Positions 29,461 to 41,716 are shown, numbered from the stretch's first letter. The stretch: DNA of 64,000 nt from Rubrivivax sp. (GCA_026125665.1 JAHCKS010000007.1:44596-108595); one strand, 5' to 3'. Notes: generated by a model from the sequence alone, not told the origin. Numbers and translations are program-made.

Positions 29461-31593
29461 ATGCAGCGCCTGAGCCTGCTGCCGGGCCGGCCCTGGCCGC
29501 TCGGGGCGTGCCACGACGGCGGCGCGGTGAACTTCGCCGTCGCGTCGGCGCATGCGCAGCGCATCGAGCTGTGCCTGTTCGATGCCGAGGGCCGGCACGA
29601 GCTGGCGCGCACGCCGCTGCCCGCGCGCACGAACGACGTCTTCCACGGCCGCCTGCCCGGGGCCGCGCCGGGGCTCGTCTACGGGTTCCGCGCGCATGGC
29701 CCCTGGCGCCCGGACCGCGGCCACCGTTTCAACCCGCACAAGGTGCTGCTCGACCCCTACGCGCGCGAGATCGTCGGCCGCTTCGAATGGCGCGACGAGC
29801 ACTTCGGCGCCGACCGCCAGCACCCGGCGCACATGGACCTGCGCGACAACGCCCCGTGGGCGCTGAAAGCGCGCGTCAGCGCGCCCCGCCCGGCCGCGGC
29901 GAGCGACGCGGCGAGCGACGCGGCGAACGGCGCGGCGAGCGGTCGGCTGCACACGCCGCTGGCCGACACCGTGATCTGCGAGCTGCACGTGCGCGGCTTC
30001 ACGAGGCGGCACCCCGGCGTGCCCGAGGCGCTGCGCGGCACCTATGCCGGGCTGGCGTCGCCCGCGGTGCGGGCGCACCTGCAGCGGCTCGGCGTCACCG
30101 CGGTGTGCCTGCTGCCGGTGCACCAGCACCTGGACGAACAGCGCCTCGTGCAGATGGGGCTCGTCAACTACTGGGGCTACAACACCATCGGCTACTTCTG
30201 CCCCGAGCCGCGCTACGCCTCGGGTGCCGGCGGGCTCTCGGCGGCCGACGAGTTCCGCGCCATGGTGCGCGCGCTGCACGACACCGGCATCGAGGTGCTG
30301 CTGGACGTCGTCTACAACCACACCGCCGAGGGCGACGAGACCGGCCCGACGATCGCCTGGCGCGGCCTGGACAACTGCACCGCCTATCGCCTGCCGCCCG
30401 CGGCTCGCGCGCACTACGAGAACCACACCGGCTGCGGCAACACGCTGGACATCCGCCAGCCGCGCATGCTGCAGCTGGTGATGGACAGCCTGCGCTTCTG
30501 GGCCGGCGAGATGGGCGTGGACGGCTTCCGCTTCGACCTGGCCACCGTGCTCGGGCGCGGCGAACACCTGTTCGAGCGCCACGCGGCGTTCTTCGCCGCC
30601 GTCGCGCAGGACCCGCTGCTGCAGCGCGTGAAGCTCATCGCCGAGCCGTGGGACCTCGGCCACGACGGCTACCAGCTCGGCGCGTTCCCGAACGGCTGGC
30701 TGGAGTGGAACGACCGCTTCCGCGACACGATGCGTGCGTTCTGGGTCGGCCAGCGCACCACGCGCGGCGCCTTCGCGCAGCGGCTGTGCGCCTCGTCGGA
30801 CATCTTCCAGCCGCGCGGCCGCTCGCCGGCCGAGTCGGTGAACTACGTCGTCTCGCACGACGGGTTCAACCTCGCCGACCTCGTCAGCTACGCCGAGCGG
30901 CACAACCACGCCAATGGCGAGAACAACCGCGACGGCCACGCGCACAACCTGAGCGCCAACTTCGGCGTCGAGGGGCCCACAGAGGACGCGGCCATCAACG
31001 AGCGCCGCGGTCGAGTGCGCCGCGCGCTGCTGGCCACCGTGCTGCTGTCGCAGGGCACGCCGATGCTCGCCGCCGGCGACGAGATCGGCCACACGCAGCG
31101 CGGCAACAACAACCCCTACTGCCAGGACAACGACATCACCTGGCTGGACTGGGAGCACGCCGACGAGGCGCTCGTCGGCTATGTCGCGCGGCTGGTGGCG
31201 CTCAGGCGCGACAAGCTGCCGTTCGCGCTGCGCTGGTACGACGGGCTGGCCGACGGCCACGGCCTGTCGGACCTGACCTGGCTGCGCGCCGACGGCCACT
31301 TCCTGCACGGCCACGACTGGCAGGCCGAAGGCCAGGCCGTGCTGGGCTGCCTGATCGGCAAGCCCGGGCGCGCAGGCGCGCCGCTGCTGCTGCTCGTCAA
31401 CGCCGGCAGCGAAGACCGCGACTTCGCGCTGCCGGGCGGCGTGTGGGAGGGCCTGCTGGACAGCGCCGAGGCCACGGGGCACAACGGCTTCCACGGCCAG
31501 GGGCCGTCACCCTACCGGTTGCTTGCGCACAGCCTCGTGCTGCTCGGCGCGGCCGGGCACGACCGCGCCGCCGCTACGATCGAAGCCGCCTGA
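29461..31593 (+). CDS. glgX: Glycogen debranching enzyme GlgX
   Basis: A 710-residue GH13 isoamylase-type debranching enzyme. An N-terminal carbohydrate-binding module is marked by VYGFRAHGPWRPDRGHRFNP. Catalytic residues are the nucleophile in VDGFRFDLAT (about residue 358), the acid/base in LIAEPWDLG (about 394) and the Asp in VSHDGFN (about 466). An Ala/Ser-rich insertion at about 145-161 is encoded by a 12-nt tandem repeat. The ATG at 29461 has no good ribosome site but matches the family start (SLLPGRPWPLGA). It removes limit-dextrin branches left by GlgP. Confidence 0.94.
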   Translation: MQRLSLLPGRPWPLGACHDGGAVNFAVASAHAQRIELCLFDAEGRHELARTPLPARTNDVFHGRLPGAAPGLVYGFRAHGPWRPDRGHRFNPHKVLLDPYAREIVGRFEWRDEHFGADRQHPAHMDLRDNAPWALKARVSAPRPAAASDAASDAANGAASGRLHTPLADTVICELHVRGFTRRHPGVPEALRGTYAGLASPAVRAHLQRLGVTAVCLLPVHQHLDEQRLVQMGLVNYWGYNTIGYFCPEPRYASGAGGLSAADEFRAMVRALHDTGIEVLLDVVYNHTAEGDETGPTIAWRGLDNCTAYRLPPAARAHYENHTGCGNTLDIRQPRMLQLVMDSLRFWAGEMGVDGFRFDLATVLGRGEHLFERHAAFFAAVAQDPLLQRVKLIAEPWDLGHDGYQLGAFPNGWLEWNDRFRDTMRAFWVGQRTTRGAFAQRLCASSDIFQPRGRSPAESVNYVVSHDGFNLADLVSYAERHNHANGENNRDGHAHNLSANFGVEGPTEDAAINERRGRVRRALLATVLLSQGTPMLAAGDEIGHTQRGNNNPYCQDNDITWLDWEHADEALVGYVARLVALRRDKLPFALRWYDGLADGHGLSDLTWLRADGHFLHGHDWQAEGQAVLGCLIGKPGRAGAPLLLLVNAGSEDRDFALPGGVWEGLLDSAEATGHNGFHGQGPSPYRLLAHSLVLLGAAGHDRAAATIEAA
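29896..29943 (+). repeat. 12-nt tandem repeat inside glgX
   Basis: Four consecutive 12-mers of the type GCGGCGAGCGAC (two exact, then GCGGCGAACGGC and GCGGCGAGCGGT) encode an Ala-Ala-Ser-Asp-like linker in GlgX. In frame, so copy change alters only linker length. Confidence 0.8.
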
Positions 31594-31619
31594 ACTTCGC
31601 ATCGGCCGCGACCGAGACC

Positions 31620-33134
<1,515 letters not shown>

Positions 33135-33178
33135 CCCTTTGCCGGCGGCACCGCGACGCGCACACCGAGGAAAGAAGA

Positions 33179-33203
33179 AAGGCAGGGCACGCGGCCCTGC
33201 CTT
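33179..33203 (-). terminator. Hairpin terminator between malQ and the small KPAD-repeat gene
   Basis: A perfect 9-bp stem (AAGGCAGGG / CCCTGCCTT) closes a 7-base loop. On the minus strand it is followed by a CT-rich run, so it suits the convergent small gene best; it may also stop malQ transcripts. Confidence 0.7.
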
Positions 33204-33233
33204 GTTGCACCGGAAACGAAGTATCCGGGCGGC

Positions 33234-33455
33234 TTACTTCTTGTCGGCGGCAGAGGCGGCCGGCTTGGCGGCAGCGGGCTTGTCCGCAGGCTTCGCCGCG
33301 GGCTTGGCCGGCTTGTCGGCCGGCTTGGCGGCCATCGGCTTGTCGGCCGGCTTCGCGCCGCTGGCCGGGGCAGCTGCCGCGTGCGATGCGGCCTGGGCGG
33401 TGAACGTGGCCGCGGCGAAGGCCGTGGCGATCAGGGCGGCAAGGGTCTTGCTCAT
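33234..33455 (-). CDS. Small exported Ala/Lys/Pro repeat protein, 73 aa
   Basis: Not assigned a function. Residues 1-22 are a signal peptide (MSKTLAALIATAFAAATF then TAQA). The mature part is low complexity: repeated KPADKP and AAKP units, ending SAADKK. It is highly basic and probably unfolded, so it could bind acidic envelope polymers or DNA, as other Lys/Ala/Pro-rich small proteins do; that is a guess. It has its own terminator downstream and two hairpins in the upstream leader, suggesting a separately regulated monocistronic unit. Confidence 0.65.
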   Translation of the reverse strand: MSKTLAALIATAFAAATFTAQAASHAAAAPASGAKPADKPMAAKPADKPAKPAAKPADKPAAAKPAASAADKK

Positions 33456-33480
33456 GGAAGGTTGCTTTCTGGATGGGAAG

Positions 33481-33525
33481 CGCGAGGGATCCTCGCGAAG
33501 AAGAGCCGGGCTTCACGGCCCGGCT
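33481..33525 (-). promoter_or_regulatory. Two leader hairpins upstream of the small repeat gene
   Basis: Hairpin 1 (33481-33497) is CGCGAGG / CCTCGCG with a 3-base loop. Hairpin 2 (33504-33525) is AGCCGGGC / GCCCGGCT with a 6-base loop. Both lie 25-70 bases upstream of the small gene's start on its own strand. Either may act on translation or transcript stability, or hairpin 2 may be a terminator; the sequence does not decide. Confidence 0.45.
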
Positions 33526-33631
33526 TGAGCCTTAACGGCGGCCCGCACCCGGGGTTGACAGGGCTGCCGCCGGGGTGCGCGCCACCGCGCCGCGGACGGT
33601 ACGCGCCGAAGCGGGCGCTAGCATCCCCTTC

Positions 33632-34855
33632 GTGCATCGAAGTGCAACCGCATCGCTGGTCACCGCTTTCGCGGCGGGTCTGCTGGTGGCCGTGGCAGGG
33701 CTTCGGGTCGCGTCCGCGGCCACGACCACGGCCGGCACGCCACGTACGCCGGCCGCCGACGGCGAGGTGCTGGAGCGTGTGCCCGCGCGCGCCCGCGACC
33801 CGCGCGCCCGCACGCTGGCCGCGCTGCGTGCCGCCTGGCGCGCGCAACCGGCCGATGCAACGGCTGCGCTGGCGCTGGCCCGGCACTGCATCGACACCTT
33901 CCAGGCCGACGGTGACCCTCGCCACCTCGGTTGCGCGCAGGCGGCGCTCGGCCGCTGGTGGGACGAGCCGGCGCCGCCGCCCGAGCTGCGCGTCCAGCGC
34001 GCGGTGGTGCTGCAGTTCAGCCACCGGTTCGACGCCGCGCTGGCCGACCTCGACGCCGTGCTGACGGCCGACGACCGGGCGTACGAGGCCTGGCTGTGGC
34101 GCGTCGCCGTGCTGATGGTGCAGGCGCGGTACGGCGAGGCGGCCGACGCCTGTGCGCGCGTGGCGCCGCTCGTCACGCCGCTGTCGGCGATCGGCTGCAG
34201 GGCGCAGGTGGACGCGGCCACCGGCCGTGCCGAGGCCGCCGTTCGCGCACTGCGCGAAGGCCTGGCACGCCAGAAGGATGCCGGCGTCGCCGAGCGCCGC
34301 TGGGCGCTGACGCGCCTGGCCGAGACCGAGGAGCGCCTGGGTCGCGCCGCCGCGGCCGAGGCGGCGTTCCGCGACGCGTTGGCCCTCGATGCCGGGGACG
34401 TCTACCTGCTCGCGGCCTATGCCGACTTCCTGCTCGACCAGGACCGGCCGGCCGACGTGCGGGCGCTGCTTGCCGGCCGCGAGCGCGTCGACGTGCTGCT
34501 GTTGCGCCTGGCCCTGGCCACCGCGCGGCTCGGCGACGCCGGTGCCCGGCGCCTGCAGCGCGAGCTGGCGGTGCGCTTCGAGCAGGCGCGCCGGCTGGGC
34601 GGCGACGCGCTGCACGAGAAGGAGGAAGCGCGCTTCGCGCTCGCCCTGCAGGGCGACGCGGCGCGGGCGCTGGCGCTGGCCCGCCACAACTTCGGCGTGC
34701 AGCGCGAGCCGGCCGACGCACGCGTGCTGCTCGAAGCGGCGCTGGCCGCGCGCGACAAGGCGGCTGCCGAACCGGCGCTGCGCTGGCTGGCCGACTCGCG
34801 CATCGAAGCGCCGCGGCTGCACGCGCTGGCGGCGCAGTTGCAGGCGCTGCCGTGA
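33632..34855 (+). CDS. Exported TPR-repeat protein
   Basis: About 407 residues from the GTG at 33632, which gives a plausible signal peptide (VHRSATASLVTAFAAG, then AGLRVASA). The rest is alpha-helical with repeated TPR-like pairs, for example AVVLQFSHRFDAALADLDAVL and TEERLGRAAAAEAAFRDALAL. It is probably a periplasmic scaffold. Its stop overlaps a GTG of the HupE-like frame by GTGA, and the three genes TPR / HupE-like / DUF4198-like appear to be a set. The frame is open upstream to 33575, so the start is not certain. Confidence 0.7.
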   Translation: MHRSATASLVTAFAAGLLVAVAGLRVASAATTTAGTPRTPAADGEVLERVPARARDPRARTLAALRAAWRAQPADATAALALARHCIDTFQADGDPRHLGCAQAALGRWWDEPAPPPELRVQRAVVLQFSHRFDAALADLDAVLTADDRAYEAWLWRVAVLMVQARYGEAADACARVAPLVTPLSAIGCRAQVDAATGRAEAAVRALREGLARQKDAGVAERRWALTRLAETEERLGRAAAAEAAFRDALALDAGDVYLLAAYADFLLDQDRPADVRALLAGRERVDVLLLRLALATARLGDAGARRLQRELAVRFEQARRLGGDALHEKEEARFALALQGDAARALALARHNFGVQREPADARVLLEAALAARDKAAAEPALRWLADSRIEAPRLHALAAQLQALP

Positions 34856-34914
34856 GCGCGCATGGCTGTTCCAGGGCGCTCGCACCGCGGCGCTTCGAGC
34901 GCGGCGGCTGCCTC

Positions 34915-36141
34915 GTGAGCGCCAACGCACGCGCGGCGAATTCCGCTGTCGCGACGACCACCCGCCGGTTGGCCGCCACCCTGCGCATGCCCGCGGCCGC
35001 GCTGGCGGCGTGCGTGACGTTGGCCGCGCAGGCGCCGCCGGCCTTCGCCCACAGCACCTCCGAGGCCTACCTGACGATCACCGCGCCGGCGGCCGGCCAC
35101 ACCGTCGAGGCGCGGCTCGACATCGCGCTGGCCGACGTCGACGAGGCGGTCGGCCTGGACGACGACGGCAACGGCGAGATCACCTGGGGCGAGCTGCGCG
35201 CCCGCCAGGCTGCCGTGGCCGCCTACGCCGTGCCGCGCGTGGGGCTGCAAGCCGACGGCCGGGCCTGCGAGCCGCGCCCGCCCGGCGCGCTGCAGGTGGC
35301 CGAGCACGGCGGCCGCGGCTTCGCGGTGCTGGCGCTGCAGTTCGACTGCCCCGACCCGCCGCGCACGCTGGCGCTCGACTACCGGCTGTTCGCCGACGTG
35401 AACCCGACGCACCGCGGCCTGCTGAAGCTGCAGGCGGCCGGCGCGGTGCAGAGCGCCGTGCTCGACCCGGCGGCCGGCGCGCCGCTGCGCTTGGAGCTGG
35501 CGCGGCCCGGCGCCTGGCGCAACTTCGTCGCCTACGTCGGCCAGGGCGTGTGGCACATCTGGATCGGCCTGGACCACATCCTGTTCCTCGTCGCGCTGCT
35601 GCTGCCGGCGGTGCTGTGGCGCGAGGGCGCGCGCTGGGTGCCGGCAGACACGCTGCGCGGCGTGGGCTGGGACGTGCTGAAGGTCGTCACCGGCTTCACG
35701 GTGGCCCATTCGATCACGCTGACGCTGGCCACGCTCGGCTGGCTCGTGCTGCCGGCGAGGCCGGTCGAGTCGCTGATCGCCGCGTCGGTGGCGCTGGCGG
35801 CGGTGAACAACGTCTGGCCGCTGGTCGGCGGCCGGCGCTGGCTGGTGGCCTTCGGCTTCGGGCTGGTGCACGGCTTCGGCTTTGCCGGTGCGCTTGCCGA
35901 GCTGGGCCTGCCGCAGGGCGCGCTGGCCGTGTCGCTGCTGGGCTTCAACGTCGGGGTCGAGCTCGGCCAGCTGGCGATCGTGCTGGTGTTCCTGCCGCTC
36001 GCCTTCGCGCTGCGGCGCACGCGGCTCTACCGGCGCGCGGTGCTCGTGGGCGGCTCGGGGCTCATCGCGTTGCTGGCGCTGGCGTGGTTCGCCGAGCGAG
36101 CGTTCGGGCTGGAGGTCGGGCTCGCGGCGTTCGGTGGCTGA
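34915..36141 (+). CDS. HupE/UreJ-like membrane protein with EF-hand-like N-domain
   Basis: About 408 residues. An export signal ends AQAPPAFA. An extracytoplasmic domain (about 45-205) follows and contains DDDGNGEITWGEL at about 82-94, an EF-hand-like calcium loop. The membrane half (about 205-408) carries VWHIWIGLDHILFL, the HupE/UreJ_2 signature (His/Asp in a helix), and FGFGLVHGFGFAGAL, with six or seven segments. HupE-type proteins are linked to nickel, cobalt or copper handling; the metal here is unknown. Possible starts are GTG 34852 (overlapping the TPR stop), GTG 34915 (used) and ATG 34987. It overlaps the convergent DUF4198-like gene by 115 bases. Confidence 0.75.
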   Translation: MSANARAANSAVATTTRRLAATLRMPAAALAACVTLAAQAPPAFAHSTSEAYLTITAPAAGHTVEARLDIALADVDEAVGLDDDGNGEITWGELRARQAAVAAYAVPRVGLQADGRACEPRPPGALQVAEHGGRGFAVLALQFDCPDPPRTLALDYRLFADVNPTHRGLLKLQAAGAVQSAVLDPAAGAPLRLELARPGAWRNFVAYVGQGVWHIWIGLDHILFLVALLLPAVLWREGARWVPADTLRGVGWDVLKVVTGFTVAHSITLTLATLGWLVLPARPVESLIAASVALAAVNNVWPLVGGRRWLVAFGFGLVHGFGFAGALAELGLPQGALAVSLLGFNVGVELGQLAIVLVFLPLAFALRRTRLYRRAVLVGGSGLIALLALAWFAERAFGLEVGLAAFGG

Positions 36142-37025
36142 TTCGGCGGCTTGTTCGGCGGCTCAAGGCGCGCGGCAGCGGCCGGCAACGCTTCGGCGGC
36201 CACGAAGGTGTGCGTCACGAAGCGGCTCTCCCACCGTGGCGACCGCGAAGAGGTGGCCTCTTCTTCCGGCAGCGGCCGCAGATCGGTCGCCCGCAGCACC
36301 CAGCGGCCGGGCAGCGGCACGATGACACTGGCGCGGCCCTCGGCGTCGGTGCGGCGCCACAGGCCGAAGCGGCTCGCTTCGCCGCGCAGTTCGACCGCCA
36401 GGCCGGGCAGCGGTCGGCCGTCGCGCCAGGCGCGAAAGGCGAGAAGCCCGCCGGCGCGTGGCCCGTCGGCGGCCTCGATCTCGATGTCGAGCGCCATCCT
36501 GCCTTCGCTCGGGACGGGTGCGTTGCCGGCGGCCGACCCGAAGGTGGTCCGCGCGTGCTTCGTGTAGCGCTCGATCCACGGCAGGCCACGCCGCCGCTGC
36601 GCCGCCCACGCCGCATGCACCGTCTCGGGCGCGGCGATCTCGCGCAGGTACACCGGCACGAGGTGCCCGGCCACCTCGACCTCGAAGACCGTGGTCTGCA
36701 CCTGGCAGCTCGCGAGGACCGTGTTGTCCGGCACCCGCGCGCGCAGCTGCAGCGCCGGCCCGGCGATGGCCCCGGCCTGCAGGGGCACCTTCAGCCCCGA
36801 GCGACTCGTGCACCGCTGCTCCACCAGCGCTTCGGCGGCGATCGGCGTCTCGGCCGCTGGGAACAGCTCACCGGTCGTCAGCGCAAGCTCGATGTGGCCC
36901 GCCGGCGCGCCGGCGCGCGGCTCGAGCCAGGAGTCGTGTGCCGCGGCGTCGGTGAAAGGCGCAGCCAGGGCGCACAGGGCGGCGAGCGCGGCGCAGTCGA
37001 GTCTCGGTCGGTGTCGGTGCTGCAT
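36027..37025 (-). CDS. DUF4198-like exported protein
   Basis: A 332-residue protein with signal peptide ending DAAAHDSWLEP. The mature AHDSWLEP start and a mostly beta fold with FRAWRDGRPLPGLAVELR and RTDAEGRASVIVPLPGRW match DUF4198 (periplasmic, often next to metal or TonB uptake genes). The last ~45 residues (NKPPNQPPNAASP onward) are low complexity and lie on the opposite strand to the end of the HupE-like gene, a 115-base convergent overlap. The two genes probably work together in metal handling, but they are on opposite strands. Start ATG 37025 is clear. Confidence 0.65.
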   Translation of the reverse strand: MQHRHRPRLDCAALAALCALAAPFTDAAAHDSWLEPRAGAPAGHIELALTTGELFPAAETPIAAEALVEQRCTSRSGLKVPLQAGAIAGPALQLRARVPDNTVLASCQVQTTVFEVEVAGHLVPVYLREIAAPETVHAAWAAQRRRGLPWIERYTKHARTTFGSAAGNAPVPSEGRMALDIEIEAADGPRAGGLLAFRAWRDGRPLPGLAVELRGEASRFGLWRRTDAEGRASVIVPLPGRWVLRATDLRPLPEEEATSSRSPRWESRFVTHTFVAAEALPAAAARLEPPNKPPNQPPNAASPTSSPNARSANHASASNAMSPEPPTSTARR

Positions 37026-37212
37026 GTCGGTGGGGCGCGCCTTGCGCGGTCACGTCGGGGCCGCGACGCTCCACCGCTGGCGGCAGGCATCCGGCAGCGA
37101 TGCTTACGCGCGCCGTGCGGTGGCGGATGCGCCGCGACGCTCTTCTCACCAGGAGCTGAACCTTGCTTCATGCGGGGGACGCCCACGGCTTCTTCGCCAA
37201 CGCCAGGCGCAG

Positions 37213-38292
37213 TCACGGGCCTGGGATGCGCTGAAGCTGCCGCAACGCCGCCATGGCCCCCACCAGCGCGGCGCGCGTGTCGGTGATGAGCCAGGTGGGG
37301 ATGGGCTTCAGGTACGTCTCGAAGCGCCCCTTGGCTTCGAAGCGCTCGCGAAAGCGCGACCGGTGGAACAGCTCGCCCAGCCGCGGCACGATGCCGCCGC
37401 CGAGGTACAGGCCCCCGCGCGCGCCGAGGATCAGCGCGACGTTGCCGGCGAAGCCGCCGAGCAGCGAGCAGAAGTGCTCGAGCGTCTCGCGGCACAACGT
37501 GTCGGCCTCGGCGCTGCCGGGCGCCGCGGTGCCGGCGGCCACGATGGCCCTGGCGTCCCGTTCCGGCGTCTTCGTGCCGCGCACCGCCGCCACCGCCTGA
37601 AGCAGCGCCGGCAGTCCGATGCCCGAGAGCAGCCGCTCGGCCGACACGTGGCCGGCATGTTGCCTGGCCGCGGCCAGCAGCGCGGCCTCGAAGTCGTCGG
37701 CCGCCGCGAGCGTGGCGTGCCCGCCCTCGCCCGGCAGGGCCAGCCAGCGCGCCGTCTCGGCCGCGTCGTCTCTGTCCGCGCCGCCGCCGGGCCACGGCGC
37801 GAGCCCGGCCACGCCGAGCCCCGTGCCCGGGCCGATGACGGCGCGAACGGCGCCGGCGGCCGCCTGCTGCCCCGGTGCCTCGCCGACGCGTTGCAGCTGC
37901 GCCGGCGCCAGGCGCGGCAGCGCCAGCGCCAGCGTCTCGAAGTCGTTCATCACGACGAGCCGCGCGACGCCGAGCTCGCGCTGCAACGCGCGCTGCGAGA
38001 AGCTCCAGCCCGAGTTCGTCAGCTCGACCTGGTCGCCGACGATCGCCGTGGCCACCGCCAGCGCCGCGGCACCGGGCGGCGGTGCCTCGGCGCCCAGCTG
38101 TCCGCGCGTCTGCGCGATGAAGGTGCGCACGGCGTCGAGCAGGGTGCCGTGCCGCGCCACCGGCAGCGTCAGCGCGTGCTCGATGCCGCCGCCTTCGTGC
38201 ACCACCCAGGCGAAGCGGGCATTCGTGCCGCCGATGTCGGCCACGATCCACGGCAGCGGTGGTGCCGCGCCGGCTGTCTTCGACGACCCCAT
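37213..38292 (-). CDS. glk: Glucokinase
   Basis: A 359-residue Glk of the ROK/hexokinase-like bacterial family, phosphorylating glucose with ATP. The phosphate motif is VADIGGTNARFA (19-24 core), the catalytic Asp is in VVMNDFETL, and GPGTGLGVAGL and PGEGGHATL follow in order. Start MGSSKTAGAAPPLPW at 38292; the longer frame to 38541 runs into the riboswitch and is not used. Cytoplasmic. It would take glucose released by MalQ and the amylase into glycolysis, completing the glucan pathway of this window. Confidence 0.93.
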   Translation of the reverse strand: MGSSKTAGAAPPLPWIVADIGGTNARFAWVVHEGGGIEHALTLPVARHGTLLDAVRTFIAQTRGQLGAEAPPPGAAALAVATAIVGDQVELTNSGWSFSQRALQRELGVARLVVMNDFETLALALPRLAPAQLQRVGEAPGQQAAAGAVRAVIGPGTGLGVAGLAPWPGGGADRDDAAETARWLALPGEGGHATLAAADDFEAALLAAARQHAGHVSAERLLSGIGLPALLQAVAAVRGTKTPERDARAIVAAGTAAPGSAEADTLCRETLEHFCSLLGGFAGNVALILGARGGLYLGGGIVPRLGELFHRSRFRERFEAKGRFETYLKPIPTWLITDTRAALVGAMAALRQLQRIPGP

Positions 38293-38398
38293 GCGGCCGA
38301 TGCTATGCCCGCTGCCGACCGCGGCCCAGCAACGTGAACGATGCGGCGCGCACGGGGCGGCCGTCAGCGGGCATCGAAGAGGCGATGGCGCGCCTCGG

Positions 38399-38404
38399 TA
38401 GAAT
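38399..38404 (+). promoter_or_regulatory. Candidate -10 element for the riboswitch-metH transcript
   Basis: TAGAAT lies just before the SAH riboswitch, so a start about seven bases downstream would put the aptamer at the 5' end. No convincing -35 hexamer is seen (the best is a weak TCGAAG-like site). Confidence 0.4.
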
Positions 38405-38414
38405 CCCGCGGTCC

Positions 38415-38551
38415 TTCCCGAGGAGCGTTGCAACGCGCCGCCCGGGGCCCTGACCGCACGCAGCGAAGGGCCGCGCGGTCGGCCGCCAGGCTCGGGACAC
38501 CGCGGGTGGCGCCCATCGTGGCCGCTGCGCGCGGTTGGCAACGGCGCTCGT
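38415..38551 (+). ncRNA. SAH (S-adenosylhomocysteine) riboswitch
   Basis: The conserved SAH aptamer pieces occur in order. CCCGAG (38417-38422) pairs with CTCGGG (38491-38496) as P1; GAGGAGCGTTGCAAC follows the 5' strand; GCCAGGCTCGGG holds the conserved CCAGGCUCG; and AACGGCGCTC near 38540-38549 gives the pseudoknot strand, whose CGCTC pairs with GAGCG (38423-38427). The internal helix and the region after P1 are longer than in the minimal aptamer. SAH riboswitches turn genes on when SAH accumulates. Here it sits 31 bases before metH, which recycles homocysteine, the expected target. Confidence 0.85.
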
Positions 38552-38582
38552 CTCCCACCCCGGTGACCGAGCCCCTCCAGAG

Positions 38583-41393
<2,811 letters not shown>

Positions 41394-41441
41394 TACGCCG
41401 TTGCGTTCGATGACATGGAACGCGTGCGCGAGGTCGTGGCG

Positions 41442-41556
41442 CGCCGAGGACGCCGGGTGGTCGGCTCCGCGAATGTCCTCTTTGAGCGGCCCAGCTTCGC
41501 TGGTCCCCTCAATGCCCCCTTGATTTCGCTGCACCGACCACCCGGCGTCCTCGGCG
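41442..41556 (+). repeat. Structured inverted-repeat element, copy A
   Basis: A 115-base element. Perfect 22-base arms (41443-41464 starting GCCGAGGACGCC, and 41534-41555) enclose a 69-base core. The core starts CTCCGCGAATGTCCTCTT, has CCAGC-TTC-GCTGG in the middle, and ends CCCCCTTGATTTCGCTG. It lies 49 bases after the metH stop. It is not coding by any visible sign and looks like a REP/MITE-type element. Confidence 0.8.
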
Positions 41557-41599
41557 TGGCACCCGTGTTGGCCTTGGCTCGTGTGCCACTGCGGGTGCC

Positions 41600-41716
41600 G
41601 GATCGGGACGGCGGGGTGCCCTGCGCAGCGAAATCAAGGGGGCATCAGGGGGACCAGCGGAGCTGGGCCGCCTGAAGAGGACATTCGCGGAGCAGGGCAC
41701 CCCGTCGGCCCGATCC
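41600..41716 (-). repeat. Structured inverted-repeat element, copy B (opposite orientation)
   Basis: A 117-base element, the reverse complement of copy A in its core (about 88% alike by eye over 67 bases). Its 24-base arms (41601-41624 and 41692-41715, 22 of 24 paired) differ from those of copy A. The two copies are 43 bases apart, head to head. The rest of the 450-base gap (41717-41843) holds no gene; it contains the leader of the DUF1800 gene. Confidence 0.8.

Noticed and set aside
41415-41675. Small open frames through the two repeat copies
   Set aside because: Both copies give similar peptides only because the DNA core is repeated; no ribosome site, domain or signal is present, and the paired arms explain the sequence better.
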